NCBI GenBank assembly: GCA_017503375.1
Contig: JAFVTF010000107.1
Coordinates: forward strand, 1 to 42,963
Length of the DNA: 42,963 nt
Source: Lentisphaeria bacterium
GTDB lineage: Bacteria > Verrucomicrobiota > Lentisphaeria > Victivallales > UBA1829
Direction: 5' to 3'
Shown here: positions 7,964-17,306 of the stretch, in pieces
Position numbering within the stretch: the first letter of the stretch is position 1
How the letters are laid out: each line of letters begins with the position of its first letter
Program-made: the position numbers and the translations under genes
Notes under the pieces: model-generated
Databases searched by the model: none
The model's input: the letters and a program-made list of their open reading frames with translations, nothing else
What the model was told of the DNA's origin: nothing

Positions 7964-8874
7964 TGAAGCTGCAACAGGATTTTCATATTCACACACACTG
8001 TTCCTGTGATTCTGCCTGCGCTCAGATTGATGATATTGTCAAAGGGTGTCAGACAGCGGGAATGAAGCATTTCGGCATATCGGATCATCTGCATACCAGG
8101 TTCAATATGCCAGATATAGAAATCGCACGGAAAGAATTTTTGGAATACGGTCCTGTTCCCGGATTTCATTTCGGTCTTGAAATCACTTGTGCCACACAAT
8201 GGGAGTGTGAAAAGATCGCCAAACGTGATTTTGCCTCCTGTTTTACCTGTGAGGTCAATGGGAAAAAGTTTCAGACCATGACCCCCATTGACGGAATTAT
8301 GTACGGCGGACCGGCAAACGGACCGCTGTTGCTGGATTTGACTCAGGAAGATGTCGACCGTCTCGGGATTGAATATGTGATTGGCGGTGTTCATAAGCCG
8401 AATTATACCGAACAGACAATTCCTTCCATGATTGACGATTATTTCAATCAGAGCTGTTTTCTTGTGAAACATGAACTTGTGGATATTCTGGCACATCCCT
8501 GGGAAGGTCTTGCATTCTGGAGCGGATATTATATTGTAACAAGAGATCCGGCAGATTATCATCCGGAAGCATTCGAGCAGATTCCTCAGGAATATTGGGA
8601 TGAACTTGCTCATCTCCTGATTTCAAATAAGAAACTTGCAGAATTAAACTGCTGCGATATCTGCAGTCCGCGGTTTGATGGAAAAATAGCCCGCTTCACA
8701 TTGGAAAAACTGGCGGAATGGAGAGAAAAAGGAGTAAAATTCTCTTTCGGCAGTGATCTTCACAGAGCCGCCTATCCGATCGAAGGCGAAACAAGCATCC
8801 GGCAGGCAGAAAAAGTTCTGACTGAATATGGTTTTACGGAAGAGGATTTTGCTCTTCCGTCCCGTTTGAAATAG
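7963..8874 (+). CDS. PHP-domain metal-dependent hydrolase
   Basis: 303 residues. Polymerase/histidinol phosphatase (PHP) fold: metal ligands in DFHIHTH (6-12), GISDHLH (about 40), FGLEI (about 70), HKP (about 150), DILAHPW and FGSDLHR (about 265). Such enzymes usually remove phosphate from small molecules using two or three metal ions. The ATG shares a base with the GH28 stop, so the two are translationally coupled and probably act in one catabolic route, perhaps on a sugar phosphate. Repeat copy C begins at the stop codon. Confidence 0.88.
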   Translation: MKLQQDFHIHTHCSCDSACAQIDDIVKGCQTAGMKHFGISDHLHTRFNMPDIEIARKEFLEYGPVPGFHFGLEITCATQWECEKIAKRDFASCFTCEVNGKKFQTMTPIDGIMYGGPANGPLLLDLTQEDVDRLGIEYVIGGVHKPNYTEQTIPSMIDDYFNQSCFLVKHELVDILAHPWEGLAFWSGYYIVTRDPADYHPEAFEQIPQEYWDELAHLLISNKKLAELNCCDICSPRFDGKIARFTLEKLAEWREKGVKFSFGSDLHRAAYPIEGETSIRQAEKVLTEYGFTEEDFALPSRLK

Positions 8875-9107
8875 TGCTGTTTCCAATAAAGGTGGATCTG
8901 AGATCGGGGAAGAAGAGAAAAACTTTTGAGCTGCTGCTATCTGACAACCAGGGGATAATATACAAGGAAATTTTTCCCTTCTTTCCCGTACCCCATCATT
9001 CCTTTACAAACCTGTTTGCGGCATTCCGATTTTTGCGGTGCAAAAATCAAAATGCCATCTTGGGATTAAAAGAACAGAAAGATTTACCAACCCGCGCGAG
9101 GAACAGA
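8874..9107 (+). repeat. MITE-like repeat family 1, copy C
   Basis: About 234 bp in the same orientation as copy A, between two convergent genes. The left end is GTGCTGTTTCCAATAAAGG; the right end pairs with it as ATTTACCAACCCG...GGAACAG. The core hairpin is at 9020-9056 with tip GATTTTTGCGGTGCAAAAATC. It carries a central segment (about 8925-8970, CTATCTGACAACCAGGGGAT) not seen in A or D but shared with the relic near 27145-27206. Confidence 0.75.
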
Positions 9108-9133
9108 GAGAAAAACCTCAAGAGTTTTTCTCT
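9107..9133. terminator. Bidirectional terminator-like hairpin
   Basis: AGAGAAAAAC and GTTTTTCTCT form a perfect 10-bp stem with a CTCAAGA loop, between the convergent PHP gene and the glycosidase gene that ends at 9149. The U-rich arm on either strand fits a two-way terminator, although no long T run follows. Confidence 0.5.
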
Positions 9134-9148
9134 TCCCGAAAGTACAGG

Positions 9149-12100
9149 TTAATTTTTCCCTGTATTCCAGAGTTCCGCTTCTGCGATAGTCATTTTCTGA
9201 CCAGCAGGAACAGTAAAGCTGATCCGGACCTGGTTCATTTTTCCGGCAATCGGAACTGAAAGTCTCTTCACTTCAAGTTCTGTTGCAGAAAGTCCCTTCC
9301 GGCTGAAACAATTCTTCCAGAGCTTTCCGTCAGAGGATGTTTCAACTGTCATTGCAGAACATGATCCGGCAAAATAAAGAACCAGTTCAGTAATATCGGT
9401 TACTTTGTTTGTGCGGAATGTAACGCTGTGTTTTCCTGCAGAGAACTCTTCCACCCACACATTGACAGGGCCTCTCTTGAAATCTTTCTGGCGCTTGAAG
9501 TAGCTCAGACGGTCAAACAGTTTGGAAGAATTTGCAGCGATACCATTTTTCACAATGGTGCAGGTCCACGGAATTGCATCATTCTGGAACGCTCCGGCAA
9601 AGAATCTGTGACGATCCCAATATCCGTAGTTTCCGGTAAGGCATCTTCCTTCCTTCGGCTGGAATGTCGGAATCTTCGGATCCGGCATTTTGAAACGCCA
9701 TATTTTCTGACCGACATTCCCGCCGTTGGACTTGTGGAGTTTTGCGATCATACTGTCAAGATTGCCATCGGCGGCAGGAAAAAGCTGGAATCCGCTGAGT
9801 ATAATTTTTCCCTTGCCGAAATTCTTTTCGATCAGAGCAGCTTCGCCGTTTTTATATTTTTCCAGAACTTTGACAGACTTGTCTGTGATAAATGATTTGA
9901 AGGCTTCAACTTCCAGCCCGTTATCAAGTTTACGTTTTTTGTCTGCGCTGTTTTTGTATTTGACACCGAAAGTTTTCTGCAGCCAGTCAACTTTATCACC
10001 GTGAATGTTGTAATCGGCAAACTGAGGATCACCGCAAATTGCAGTTCCGCCGTTCCTGACGAATTTTTCCAGTGCAGTCAAAGTTTCCTTTTTCAAATAG
10101 GAGGCGTAAGGAACATAAACGATTTTATATTTGTCAAGAGATTCCTCCCCTCTGTGGAGATGTGTATCACTGACGAATTTGAACCATCCTCCGATCTGTT
10201 CACCGATTGCGATAAAGGCACGTTGGAAATAATCAAAGCCTTTTTTACTGAACATGAGAGAATCATCGGAAACAAGAAAAGCTGTCTCTGTTTCCGGGAA
10301 TTTCAAATCCGGCATCTTATTGAAGGTCTTGGTCATTGCAAGCATGAACTTGTAGCCGGTGGGATAACCGATTACAATGGAGCCGGATTGTCCATCCCAA
10401 TCATAACGCTGTCCCATGGAGGCGGGCCAGAAATGAAATCCTGTTGCCCCGCCGCGAACAGCTTGAGAATAACATTCCAGCATTTCCGACTGTCCCATCG
10501 CACCTGTCGGATATCCGGAAACTGCTTCGTGAATTACAACGGTAAGATCATCAATCAAACCGACATCCTTTACCATTTTGGTAAGGAACATGAGTCTGGA
10601 ACATTCTTTTTTGGAGACCAAACCGGCTTCGCCGAGCTGGAATGAGCCGCAGTCAGCATAACGGGACCAGTGCTGAACACCGGTAACAGAAGGGATGTCG
10701 TGAGCATCATCGGAAAGAATGACAATATCTTTCTTTTTCTTTCTTGCAATGGCTGCGGCCTTTTCGGCAATCTTTGCGATCTCTTCCGCCATATATGAAC
10801 GGAAGGCTCGTTCTGACGGATTGAATTTCGGATCCGTCATTTTCATACCCCAGGGAATACCAAATCTTCCATCGCCTTCTTTTGTCTTGACATCATTGTA
10901 CCATTTTTTAAGGAACGCCGGATCGTTAAAAGGTTTATTCATTACCCTTCCGCGGAAGATGTTGAGGGGAACAACTTCATCACCAAGGAAGAAAATATCC
11001 ATATCTTTGCCATGGACATCCATGATTTTGTTAACAGACTGAAGATATGCTTTTGTATTGATGGGGTCTGTCATGAGACCGAAAAATCCGGTTTCGCCTG
11101 CGGTCGTTCCATATTTTCCATTTTCGTCAACACCGGGAATGAAATAGAATGAATAATGGCAGACAGGCAGTACGAGTTTGCGTTTCAGAAGTTCCGGGAC
11201 AGCTGCCATATCAGGTTTTCCGGAAGGAGCGGGAAAATTTCCTTTTCTGATATTCGGCAGTTTTGAATAAACACTCATACCGTTTCTTATGATGAGACGG
11301 ATCCCGGCATCTTTCAATTCTCTGAAAACTTTTTCCTGAGAATAGGGAACACCTGTTTTGAGAGCATCCCGGTAATTTCTTTCATCAACAACGCTTGTCC
11401 AGGTAATATTGACACGTTCTTTTTTTCTTTTATTTCCAAACACTTCTTTGAAAACAAACGGTGCTTTTGTGCGGTAAACACGCTCTGTATTACGGAAAAC
11501 TTTGGTATCGAATCCGCCTTTCAGCAGGACCTTATTTGCCTTGTCCAGAACCTCAAATGCGAGTTTTTCACCGGAGACCCCGCTTAATACATAGAATGTT
11601 GTGAGACTCTGTCCGGAACTGTAAACTTTTGCCGTTTTTCCATTGACACGGACATTCAGACCGGCATCTTTCAGTTTATCAGAAACCCAGAAGGATAACG
11701 CATTTCCTCCGGTGTTGTTGTCATAATCGGTAACTTCTCCGGCATCAGCAAGAACAACTTGCGGAAATCCGGATTTTTTACAGGAAAGTACAAAACCGAG
11801 AAATGCTTCTGTATCACGGTTGAAGTGAAATTTGGTCTTCGCAAATGCAGATGTTTCTTTTCTGAATGTTCTGTGAAAACGTCCTGCACTGATCTTCCAG
11901 CACATTCCGGGAACCACTTGAAAACCGAGATCGGAAAGAGGAAGACGGTAGGAGACTTCCCACTTTCCGCCGCCTTTTTTTGTCTTGACTGAAAAATCTT
12001 TTTCAGCTCCTTTGAAATTAGTGGAATAAACCCCTACGGAGTTGACGGAAAAATGTTTGATATCATTGCGGAGTTTCATGCCGGAAAAGTTGAAATGCAG

Positions 12101-12931
12101 TTCCACACGGTCATCATCCCAGACGGGATGATTCGGCAGAGATTTTGATTTCATCGCGGAAAGATTCTGTTCTTCGCAAACGAAACGGACATAAAGATAA
12201 TCTTTGTCCGCAGCAAACTGCAGCCAGGTCTTCTGCGGTGCTTTTTTTACATCTCCGCTGGTACGGATGAATTTATCAAATGCTTTGATCTGACTCCAAT
12301 CATCCTTTGCAAATTTTTTCCCGAACTCAGGATCAAATACGATCTCTTCCGGATTTTTGAGCTGATATCCGGCGGTCAGAGTTTTTTTTTCCGGATCACT
12401 CCAGGTGGCATTTTTTCCTTTTTCGATCTTGACTTCATCAATGAACATGACCTGTCCGGGTTTTCCCAGAAAATGGATCCCAAGAAGCTTTCCATCCCGT
12501 TTTATCTGCGCAGTCATTTTGATTTGACGCCAGTCTGTTGTGACAGGTCTTGATTCAAACTTATGTGTCTGCGCACCATCGGACCAAAGTTTATTGTATG
12601 AAGTACAGAAAAAGCCTATATTCATATTTGCAGCAGAGGTTTTTACAAATGCACTTATGGTATAGGTTTCACCTTTTTTGAAGTTCTGTTCCGGAGTATG
12701 GATGAACACACGGAGCAACTTCTTGTTGAAGTTGACTTTCAAGGATTTGTTCCCGGTATAACTATCTTCATCAGTAAGCTGAACTTCATTTGGTTTTCCC
12801 CACAGAAGTTTCACATTCTTCGGCAGTTTATCACACTCAAAACCGGAACTTTCCTTTGTCAGCAGATTTTCAGAAAAGGCGATGCTGCTCAAACACAGCA
12901 GAGTAGAAAAAAGAATTGATTTCGTTGTCAT
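9149..12931 (-). CDS. Large secreted multidomain glycosidase-like protein
   Basis: 1260 residues. In order: signal peptide (1-20), a CBM4/9-like jelly roll (about 25-175), a DOMON/CBM9-like carbohydrate-binding domain (about 195-385), a linker, a GH42/GH14-like TIM barrel (about 525-870) with FFLGDEVVPL near 647 and VVIHEAVSG near 799 as candidate acid sites, a beta-galactosidase trimerisation or GATase-like domain (about 885-1055), and a C-terminal F5/8-type discoidin-like domain (about 1135-1255). It most likely attacks an extracellular polysaccharide; the family assignment and catalytic residues are inferred by pattern only. It starts 13 nt after the pseudopilin gene and is probably co-transcribed with it. 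Confidence 0.75.
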   Translation of the reverse strand: MTTKSILFSTLLCLSSIAFSENLLTKESSGFECDKLPKNVKLLWGKPNEVQLTDEDSYTGNKSLKVNFNKKLLRVFIHTPEQNFKKGETYTISAFVKTSAANMNIGFFCTSYNKLWSDGAQTHKFESRPVTTDWRQIKMTAQIKRDGKLLGIHFLGKPGQVMFIDEVKIEKGKNATWSDPEKKTLTAGYQLKNPEEIVFDPEFGKKFAKDDWSQIKAFDKFIRTSGDVKKAPQKTWLQFAADKDYLYVRFVCEEQNLSAMKSKSLPNHPVWDDDRVELHFNFSGMKLRNDIKHFSVNSVGVYSTNFKGAEKDFSVKTKKGGGKWEVSYRLPLSDLGFQVVPGMCWKISAGRFHRTFRKETSAFAKTKFHFNRDTEAFLGFVLSCKKSGFPQVVLADAGEVTDYDNNTGGNALSFWVSDKLKDAGLNVRVNGKTAKVYSSGQSLTTFYVLSGVSGEKLAFEVLDKANKVLLKGGFDTKVFRNTERVYRTKAPFVFKEVFGNKRKKERVNITWTSVVDERNYRDALKTGVPYSQEKVFRELKDAGIRLIIRNGMSVYSKLPNIRKGNFPAPSGKPDMAAVPELLKRKLVLPVCHYSFYFIPGVDENGKYGTTAGETGFFGLMTDPINTKAYLQSVNKIMDVHGKDMDIFFLGDEVVPLNIFRGRVMNKPFNDPAFLKKWYNDVKTKEGDGRFGIPWGMKMTDPKFNPSERAFRSYMAEEIAKIAEKAAAIARKKKKDIVILSDDAHDIPSVTGVQHWSRYADCGSFQLGEAGLVSKKECSRLMFLTKMVKDVGLIDDLTVVIHEAVSGYPTGAMGQSEMLECYSQAVRGGATGFHFWPASMGQRYDWDGQSGSIVIGYPTGYKFMLAMTKTFNKMPDLKFPETETAFLVSDDSLMFSKKGFDYFQRAFIAIGEQIGGWFKFVSDTHLHRGEESLDKYKIVYVPYASYLKKETLTALEKFVRNGGTAICGDPQFADYNIHGDKVDWLQKTFGVKYKNSADKKRKLDNGLEVEAFKSFITDKSVKVLEKYKNGEAALIEKNFGKGKIILSGFQLFPAADGNLDSMIAKLHKSNGGNVGQKIWRFKMPDPKIPTFQPKEGRCLTGNYGYWDRHRFFAGAFQNDAIPWTCTIVKNGIAANSSKLFDRLSYFKRQKDFKRGPVNVWVEEFSAGKHSVTFRTNKVTDITELVLYFAGSCSAMTVETSSDGKLWKNCFSRKGLSATELEVKRLSVPIAGKMNQVRISFTVPAGQKMTIAEAELWNTGKN

Positions 12932-12944
12932 TTTTCACTCTCAT

Positions 12945-13736
12945 TTATTTATAGAGTTCGCTATCTGATTTGTATGCGATGTGATTTCCAACGCCCAGAG
13001 TTTTTCCGACAGAGGCAACATGTCCATCAACATAAAGCACGTTGCACATTCCATTATGAAGATGTGCTGCGGCATAATTTCCGGGGACATCTACGCGTGT
13101 CCAAGAGCGATTGGCGATGGCATAAAGAGTTCCGGTTCCTGACGGTGTCGCCGGCATACCGTGTTTCGCAAAATTCCATTCAAAATGAACAAATGTTGAA
13201 GAAGGTTCTTTCAGAGAATTGATTTTGATACCTTTTGGATTATCTGCTGCCAGACATGCATTATCCCCCCAATTTGTTCCGCCGCCTGCAACAGTGAGAT
13301 TATAGGTGTAAGTGCTTCCATACTGATCCTTATCGCCCTGGGCCCCATTCAGAACCCCTTTTGCATCCATGGAGGGACAAATATAAGGTGATTTGAAAAC
13401 TTTCCGGGTCGTTCCATAATACTCGGTTCTTGCAGTTCCTTTCAGACCGACATGATCCTGCATTTTCATGTACCAGGGACTTCCGCCGCCGCCATGATAT
13501 GCCAAACGTTCATCGTTCTCCCCGGCATAAAGAGCGTGTCCCAATCCGGTCTGTTTGAAATTTGATTTGCAGTTGGAAGCTCTTGCGCTTTCACGGGAAT
13601 TGTTCAATGCAGGCAGAAGCATTCCCGCAAGAATTGCAATGATTGCAATCACAACCAGCAGTTCAATCAATGTAAATTTGTTCCGGGAAAGACTCTTTTC
13701 CCAAAACCGGATTCCGTTCGTTTGTTTTCTTTTCAT
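12945..13736 (-). CDS. Pseudopilin-like protein (H-X9-DG type)
   Basis: 263 residues. A prepilin leader (about 24 residues, basic) is followed by [19 protein letters not shown], one hydrophobic helix. The rest is the DUF1559-like secreted domain ending in [12 protein letters not shown], an exact H-X9-DG motif. Residue -1 before Phe is Lys, not the usual Gly. Such proteins are processed by a PilD-type peptidase and belong to type II secretion/type IV pilus-like assemblies that are hugely expanded in Lentisphaerota and Planctomycetota. It lies directly upstream of the secreted glycosidase, suggesting a part in its export, display or substrate capture. AAAGGA lies about 10 nt before the ATG. Confidence 0.88.
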   Translation of the reverse strand: MKRKQTNGIRFWEKSLSRNKFTLIELLVVIAIIAILAGMLLPALNNSRESARASNCKSNFKQTGLGHALYAGENDERLAYHGGGGSPWYMKMQDHVGLKGTARTEYYGTTRKVFKSPYICPSMDAKGVLNGAQGDKDQYGSTYTYNLTVAGGGTNWGDNACLAADNPKGIKINSLKEPSSTFVHFEWNFAKHGMPATPSGTGTLYAIANRSWTRVDVPGNYAAAHLHNGMCNVLYVDGHVASVGKTLGVGNHIAYKSDSELYK

Positions 13737-13792
13737 TTTATCCTGTTCCTTTCTCTTTTATATTTTTTTATAAATACTGTTTCGGTATATGT

Positions 13793-13834
13793 GCTGAGTT
13801 ATTTTAACTCACATAACTGAGTTCCTGTTAACAG
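13793..13834 (-). promoter_or_regulatory. Cluster of palindromes upstream of the pseudopilin gene
   Basis: Within 42 nt lie AACTCA...TGAGTT, GAGTTATTTTAACTC (6-bp arms) and CTGTTAACAG (13825-13834). The arms interleave around GAGTTA. There is no T run, so it looks more like an operator region for the pseudopilin-glycosidase pair than a terminator of the FAD oxidoreductase gene. Confidence 0.35.
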
Positions 13835-13855
13835 TCTTTCCACAGATATATATTT

Positions 13856-15181
13856 TCACCCTTTCCACTCGCCCGGAACCGGAAGTGCGGAACGGAGTTT
13901 TCCAACAGGAACTTCCCTTGGAGTCAATCCCCTGTCCGCCGCCATCGCTGCTGCAAATCCGGCAGCCTGTCCGGTAATATAACATGCCGGGATCACCCGG
14001 ATGGATGCGTGAACATATCGGTCAGCACTGACACAGCGGCCGCAAGTCAGAACATTGTTGAGATTTTTCGGGAGCATTACACGGTATGGAATACCATACG
14101 TTTCTCCCGGAGCATAACGTTCCTTGCGGTAGATCCGCTTATGCTCAAGAATCTCTTCCTTTCCGGGACGCGGCGGATGCAGATCTGCCGGGAAATTGTA
14201 CTCTCCGATCTCATCTTCAAAATGCCGCCTTGCACGGTAATCTTCCCTTGTCAATTGGTAATCGCCAATGATCCGCCGGGATTCCCGCACTCCAAGCAGA
14301 GAGCCGGAACCTACGATTTCCGCATTTGAAAATCCGGGAACATGACGGCGGTAGAATTTTTCATAAGCCCGCAAAAGTTTCCTGTTCTGACAAATCCCAG
14401 CTGTCAGAGACTCCTCATTTGTTGCATCAATATCAAAGACATGGGAAAAATTGCCAACCATGATATTGGGAGAAACTGCAAAAACTCCGGTGTGATGATA
14501 ATCCTCCTGCGGGAGTTCTCCGCTGCGGAACGCCGCTTCCAGCAATGCAGGCATCTTCTCATCATTATGACTGCAGCAGCCGCCAGCCTGATATGCCTCC
14601 AAATCAACGCCCGCCCAAACAGGACACAATGTTGCAGGCATGACTTCGCCGCTTTCCACCCCATTTTCATAAGAAGCTCCGGCGCGGACCGCAAGAGTTC
14701 CATCGCCTGTGGCATCAATAAAAATGTTTGCTTCCACAGCAAACATGCCTCCGGGAGCAGCAAAAATTGCCTGACGTACCGTTCCTGATTCTGTCACAGC
14801 GGCTGCCAGCGTTGTATAATAAAGAAGTTTTACCCCTGCGGACTCCAAAAGTTCCTCATAGAGAAATCTCAAGTGTTCAGCATTGATTTTTCCGCCGCAA
14901 TCGTACCCGTTTTCCGCTGACATTTTCCGCAATCCGGTCAGAATCCGGCGTCCATAGCCTTCACACAGCAATCTGCCTCCGGTCGCAACAGGCATAAACA
15001 TCGGGACTCTTGCAGCTGTGCTCATGCCGCCGGACATTGCAGAACTCTCGATCAGCAAAACATCGGCCCCCTGTTCTGCGGCACAGGTTGCAGCCGCACA
15101 CCCGGCAGGACCGGCACCGACCACGCAAACATCAGGACGGTAACGTATTGGAATATCACAGGAATAACGAATTTTTTCCAT
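13856..15181 (-). CDS. FAD-dependent oxidoreductase (FAD_oxidored family)
   Basis: 441 residues. An N-terminal Rossmann motif VCVVGAGPAGCAAATCA (about 18-34) is followed by an Asp/Glu-ended second strand, an IFIDATGDG motif near 150-160 and a C-terminal NVLTCGRCVSA FAD-contact segment. This matches the pfam12831-type flavoproteins common in polysaccharide-use clusters; substrate unknown. It follows the GH130 gene by 69 nt on the same strand. No signal peptide is seen. Several in-frame starts were not needed, since AAGGA precedes the ATG at 15181. Confidence 0.85.
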   Translation of the reverse strand: MEKIRYSCDIPIRYRPDVCVVGAGPAGCAAATCAAEQGADVLLIESSAMSGGMSTAARVPMFMPVATGGRLLCEGYGRRILTGLRKMSAENGYDCGGKINAEHLRFLYEELLESAGVKLLYYTTLAAAVTESGTVRQAIFAAPGGMFAVEANIFIDATGDGTLAVRAGASYENGVESGEVMPATLCPVWAGVDLEAYQAGGCCSHNDEKMPALLEAAFRSGELPQEDYHHTGVFAVSPNIMVGNFSHVFDIDATNEESLTAGICQNRKLLRAYEKFYRRHVPGFSNAEIVGSGSLLGVRESRRIIGDYQLTREDYRARRHFEDEIGEYNFPADLHPPRPGKEEILEHKRIYRKERYAPGETYGIPYRVMLPKNLNNVLTCGRCVSADRYVHASIRVIPACYITGQAAGFAAAMAADRGLTPREVPVGKLRSALPVPGEWKG

Positions 15182-15250
15182 AATTTTATAAAATTCCTTC
15201 CATAAAATAATGTTTCATTCATTCACTCCAAAGTTTCATTCTGAACACTG

Positions 15251-16210
15251 TCAGATCTCGTTGATACAGCCTTCTATGATCTCATCCAGGTCACCTTCGG
15301 CAAGTCCGATATAGGTATCACATGCTCCATAATAAATACGCAGTCTGCGGGTCTTCCAGTCAACAACTGCTCCGGTGGTAAAAACAGTGTCCGGAATCAG
15401 ACCGATATGTTCATATTCCACTTCCGGAGTAAGCAGGTAACTCTTCATTTTTCCAATCACTTTTTCCGGATTTTCCAGATCCAGAAGAACGGCTCCCAAA
15501 CTGTATCTCCAGGAGGAATAACAGTTCTGAACGCCATGAATGATCTCAAGCCACCCTTTTTCTGTTTTGATCGGAGGTGTCGGACCGATTTTATCTCCGC
15601 ACCAGCGGGTAAAACCACGTCTCAAAATACAGCGGTGTTCTCCCCAGTGAACCAAATCCGGAGACCGGGAAAGCCAGATATTCGCAAGAGACTGAGCATA
15701 AGTCGTTGTACCGCAGTTATACGGACGATCCAGACGGACATACTGACCATTGATTTTTTCGGGGAAAAGGCACGGCACACGGTTGGTCGGCAGAGAAATA
15801 ACTTCGATAGGTTCCACTGTGACAAAATCTTGTGTCCGGTAAAGCAGCCCCACAGGACCGTTATCCTGACTAAGCCCCGGACGGATGATATAATAACAGT
15901 TTTCTTCCGGGAACCAGGTCACGCGGCAGTCGATCGGCGCAGAACCGTACTGCGGAAATGCCGGGTCATTATTGGTAAAAAGCGGTTTTTCATGAACTTT
16001 GAAGTCGATTCCATTTTCACTTTCCGCAACATAGCAAAATCCGCCGTCGCCATTTCTTGTAAGAACAGAAAGCAGAAGGATCGTTCTTCCGTCAGGAGTC
16101 ATAACCTGTCCGGGATTGAAAATCTGTTCAGCTTTGCAATAGGGGAAATCAGCCGGATCAAAAATCGGATTTCCTTCATAGCGGGTCAAAATTGATTTGA
16201 ATTTCTTCAT
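15251..16210 (-). CDS. GH130 beta-mannoside phosphorylase-like enzyme
   Basis: 319 residues, cytoplasmic. Five-bladed propeller signatures of GH130 are present: RYEGNPI near 11, FNPGQV near 31, DCRVTW near 94, KIGPTPPIKTEKGWLEIIHGV near 207-227 and VFTTGAVVDW...RIYYGACD near 275-297. GH130 enzymes phosphorolyse beta-mannosides (for example mannosyl-glucose or mannosyl-GlcNAc) to mannose 1-phosphate. The exact subgroup cannot be told from the motifs. The promoter and an imperfect palindrome lie directly upstream, and a LacI regulator gene is next to it, so induction by a mannoside is plausible. Confidence 0.9.
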   Translation of the reverse strand: MKKFKSILTRYEGNPIFDPADFPYCKAEQIFNPGQVMTPDGRTILLLSVLTRNGDGGFCYVAESENGIDFKVHEKPLFTNNDPAFPQYGSAPIDCRVTWFPEENCYYIIRPGLSQDNGPVGLLYRTQDFVTVEPIEVISLPTNRVPCLFPEKINGQYVRLDRPYNCGTTTYAQSLANIWLSRSPDLVHWGEHRCILRRGFTRWCGDKIGPTPPIKTEKGWLEIIHGVQNCYSSWRYSLGAVLLDLENPEKVIGKMKSYLLTPEVEYEHIGLIPDTVFTTGAVVDWKTRRLRIYYGACDTYIGLAEGDLDEIIEGCINEI

Positions 16211-16223
16211 AATAACAGCCTTT

Positions 16224-16245
16224 CATAGTAATATCAATATCTATG
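16224..16245 (-). promoter_or_regulatory. Candidate LacI-type operator
   Basis: An imperfect inverted repeat (CATAG...ATAT..ATAT...CTATG) sits between the -10 box of the GH130 promoter and the ATG, over the expected transcription start. The adjacent LacI regulator is the natural candidate to bind it. Confidence 0.4.
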
Positions 16246-16247
16246 GT

Positions 16248-16276
16248 AATATAATATTCCATGAATTGAATCGCAA
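16248..16276 (-). promoter_or_regulatory. Promoter of the GH130 gene
   Basis: On the minus strand TTGCGA (16276-16271), 17 nt, TATATT (16253-16248). The -35 box is part of a small palindrome ATTGCGATTCAAT. Confidence 0.5.
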
Positions 16277-16335
16277 TGGAAGTTCATGAAATAGCAATGC
16301 AAAATAATCAAACAAAAAAACAACATAATGCAACA

Positions 16336-17298
16336 TTACTCAACAGGAACAGTTACACTGTTGCGCAGATGCAGTCGGTATGGAACCGAAATATCTTCCG
16401 ATACAGATTCTCCGCGGATTTGCGATTCCAGCATAAGAACAGCTTTTTCAGCAAGCAAAGGAAAATTCTGTTCCACTGTTGTTAACGCAGGACTGACCAA
16501 TGCAGAGATGTAGGGCAGTTCCCAGGTAATCAGGGACATCTTTTCCGGCACACTGATTTTGCAGATATCCAGAGAATTCATGATCAAAAGCCCGGAGGAT
16601 TCACCATCGGCAATAATTCCGGTAATTCCCTGCTTTGCAAGATTACTGATGATTCCGTGATAGGCATTGACATGTTCGGAAATATAGACACATGACTGCT
16701 CCAGTCCGCGTTCTGAAACAATTTTCAAAAAGGCGTTCTTCCGTTTTTCTGCCGTGTAGGAAAGTCCGCTTGTGGTAACATAGGCGATATTCCGGTGACC
16801 GTAATCATAAAGGCAGCCGAAAGAAAGATTGATCGCACTTGCGGCATCGGAATTCACAGAAAAAACGTTATCTGTATGATCGGAGGCATCGTTAATACAC
16901 ACAAGAGGAATATTGTATTTTTCACAGACTGCCCTGGCAATACGCCCGCTGAAATCAAGGGAAATAATCCCTGTAATTGATCTTTCCTGAATGATATCAA
17001 TACGGTCACTGTTAACAAATTCCCAGAAATATTCCCGTTGGCTCAAGCATTCCTTCAGAGCATTGATAAGATTCAGGGTATACCATGCAAGTTTGACATG
17101 ACTTGCCGGCAGCAGGACAATGATGCTCTTTTTTGTACGCTGCTTGTGATATCCCATTTCATTGGCGGTACGTATCACAAGTTCTGTAGTTTCCTTAGAG
17201 ACGAGATAACTGCGGTTCAGGGCTCTGGACACCGTGGAGATGTTCAGATTCAATTTCTTTGCGATTTCACGAACGCCCAGCCCTGATGGTTTCCGCAT
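16336..17298 (-). CDS. LacI-family transcriptional regulator
   Basis: 320 residues. The helix-turn-helix is at about 8-27 (VREIAKKLNLNISTVSRALN), followed by a hinge and a periplasmic-binding-like sensor domain with RSITGIISLDFSG and GHRNIAYVT motifs. The frame is open further upstream inside the SGNH gene, but the ATG at 17298 puts the HTH at the usual N-terminal place and has AAGG before it. It starts 8 nt after the stop of the SGNH hydrolase gene, so the two share a transcript. It probably controls the GH130 promoter next door and perhaps itself. Confidence 0.9.
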   Translation of the reverse strand: MRKPSGLGVREIAKKLNLNISTVSRALNRSYLVSKETTELVIRTANEMGYHKQRTKKSIIVLLPASHVKLAWYTLNLINALKECLSQREYFWEFVNSDRIDIIQERSITGIISLDFSGRIARAVCEKYNIPLVCINDASDHTDNVFSVNSDAASAINLSFGCLYDYGHRNIAYVTTSGLSYTAEKRKNAFLKIVSERGLEQSCVYISEHVNAYHGIISNLAKQGITGIIADGESSGLLIMNSLDICKISVPEKMSLITWELPYISALVSPALTTVEQNFPLLAEKAVLMLESQIRGESVSEDISVPYRLHLRNSVTVPVE

Positions 17299-17306
17299 GA
17301 TATGCC

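Noticed and set aside
8874..9152. A 92-codon plus-strand frame after the PHP gene
   Set aside because: It lies in repeat copy C and has no ribosome site.
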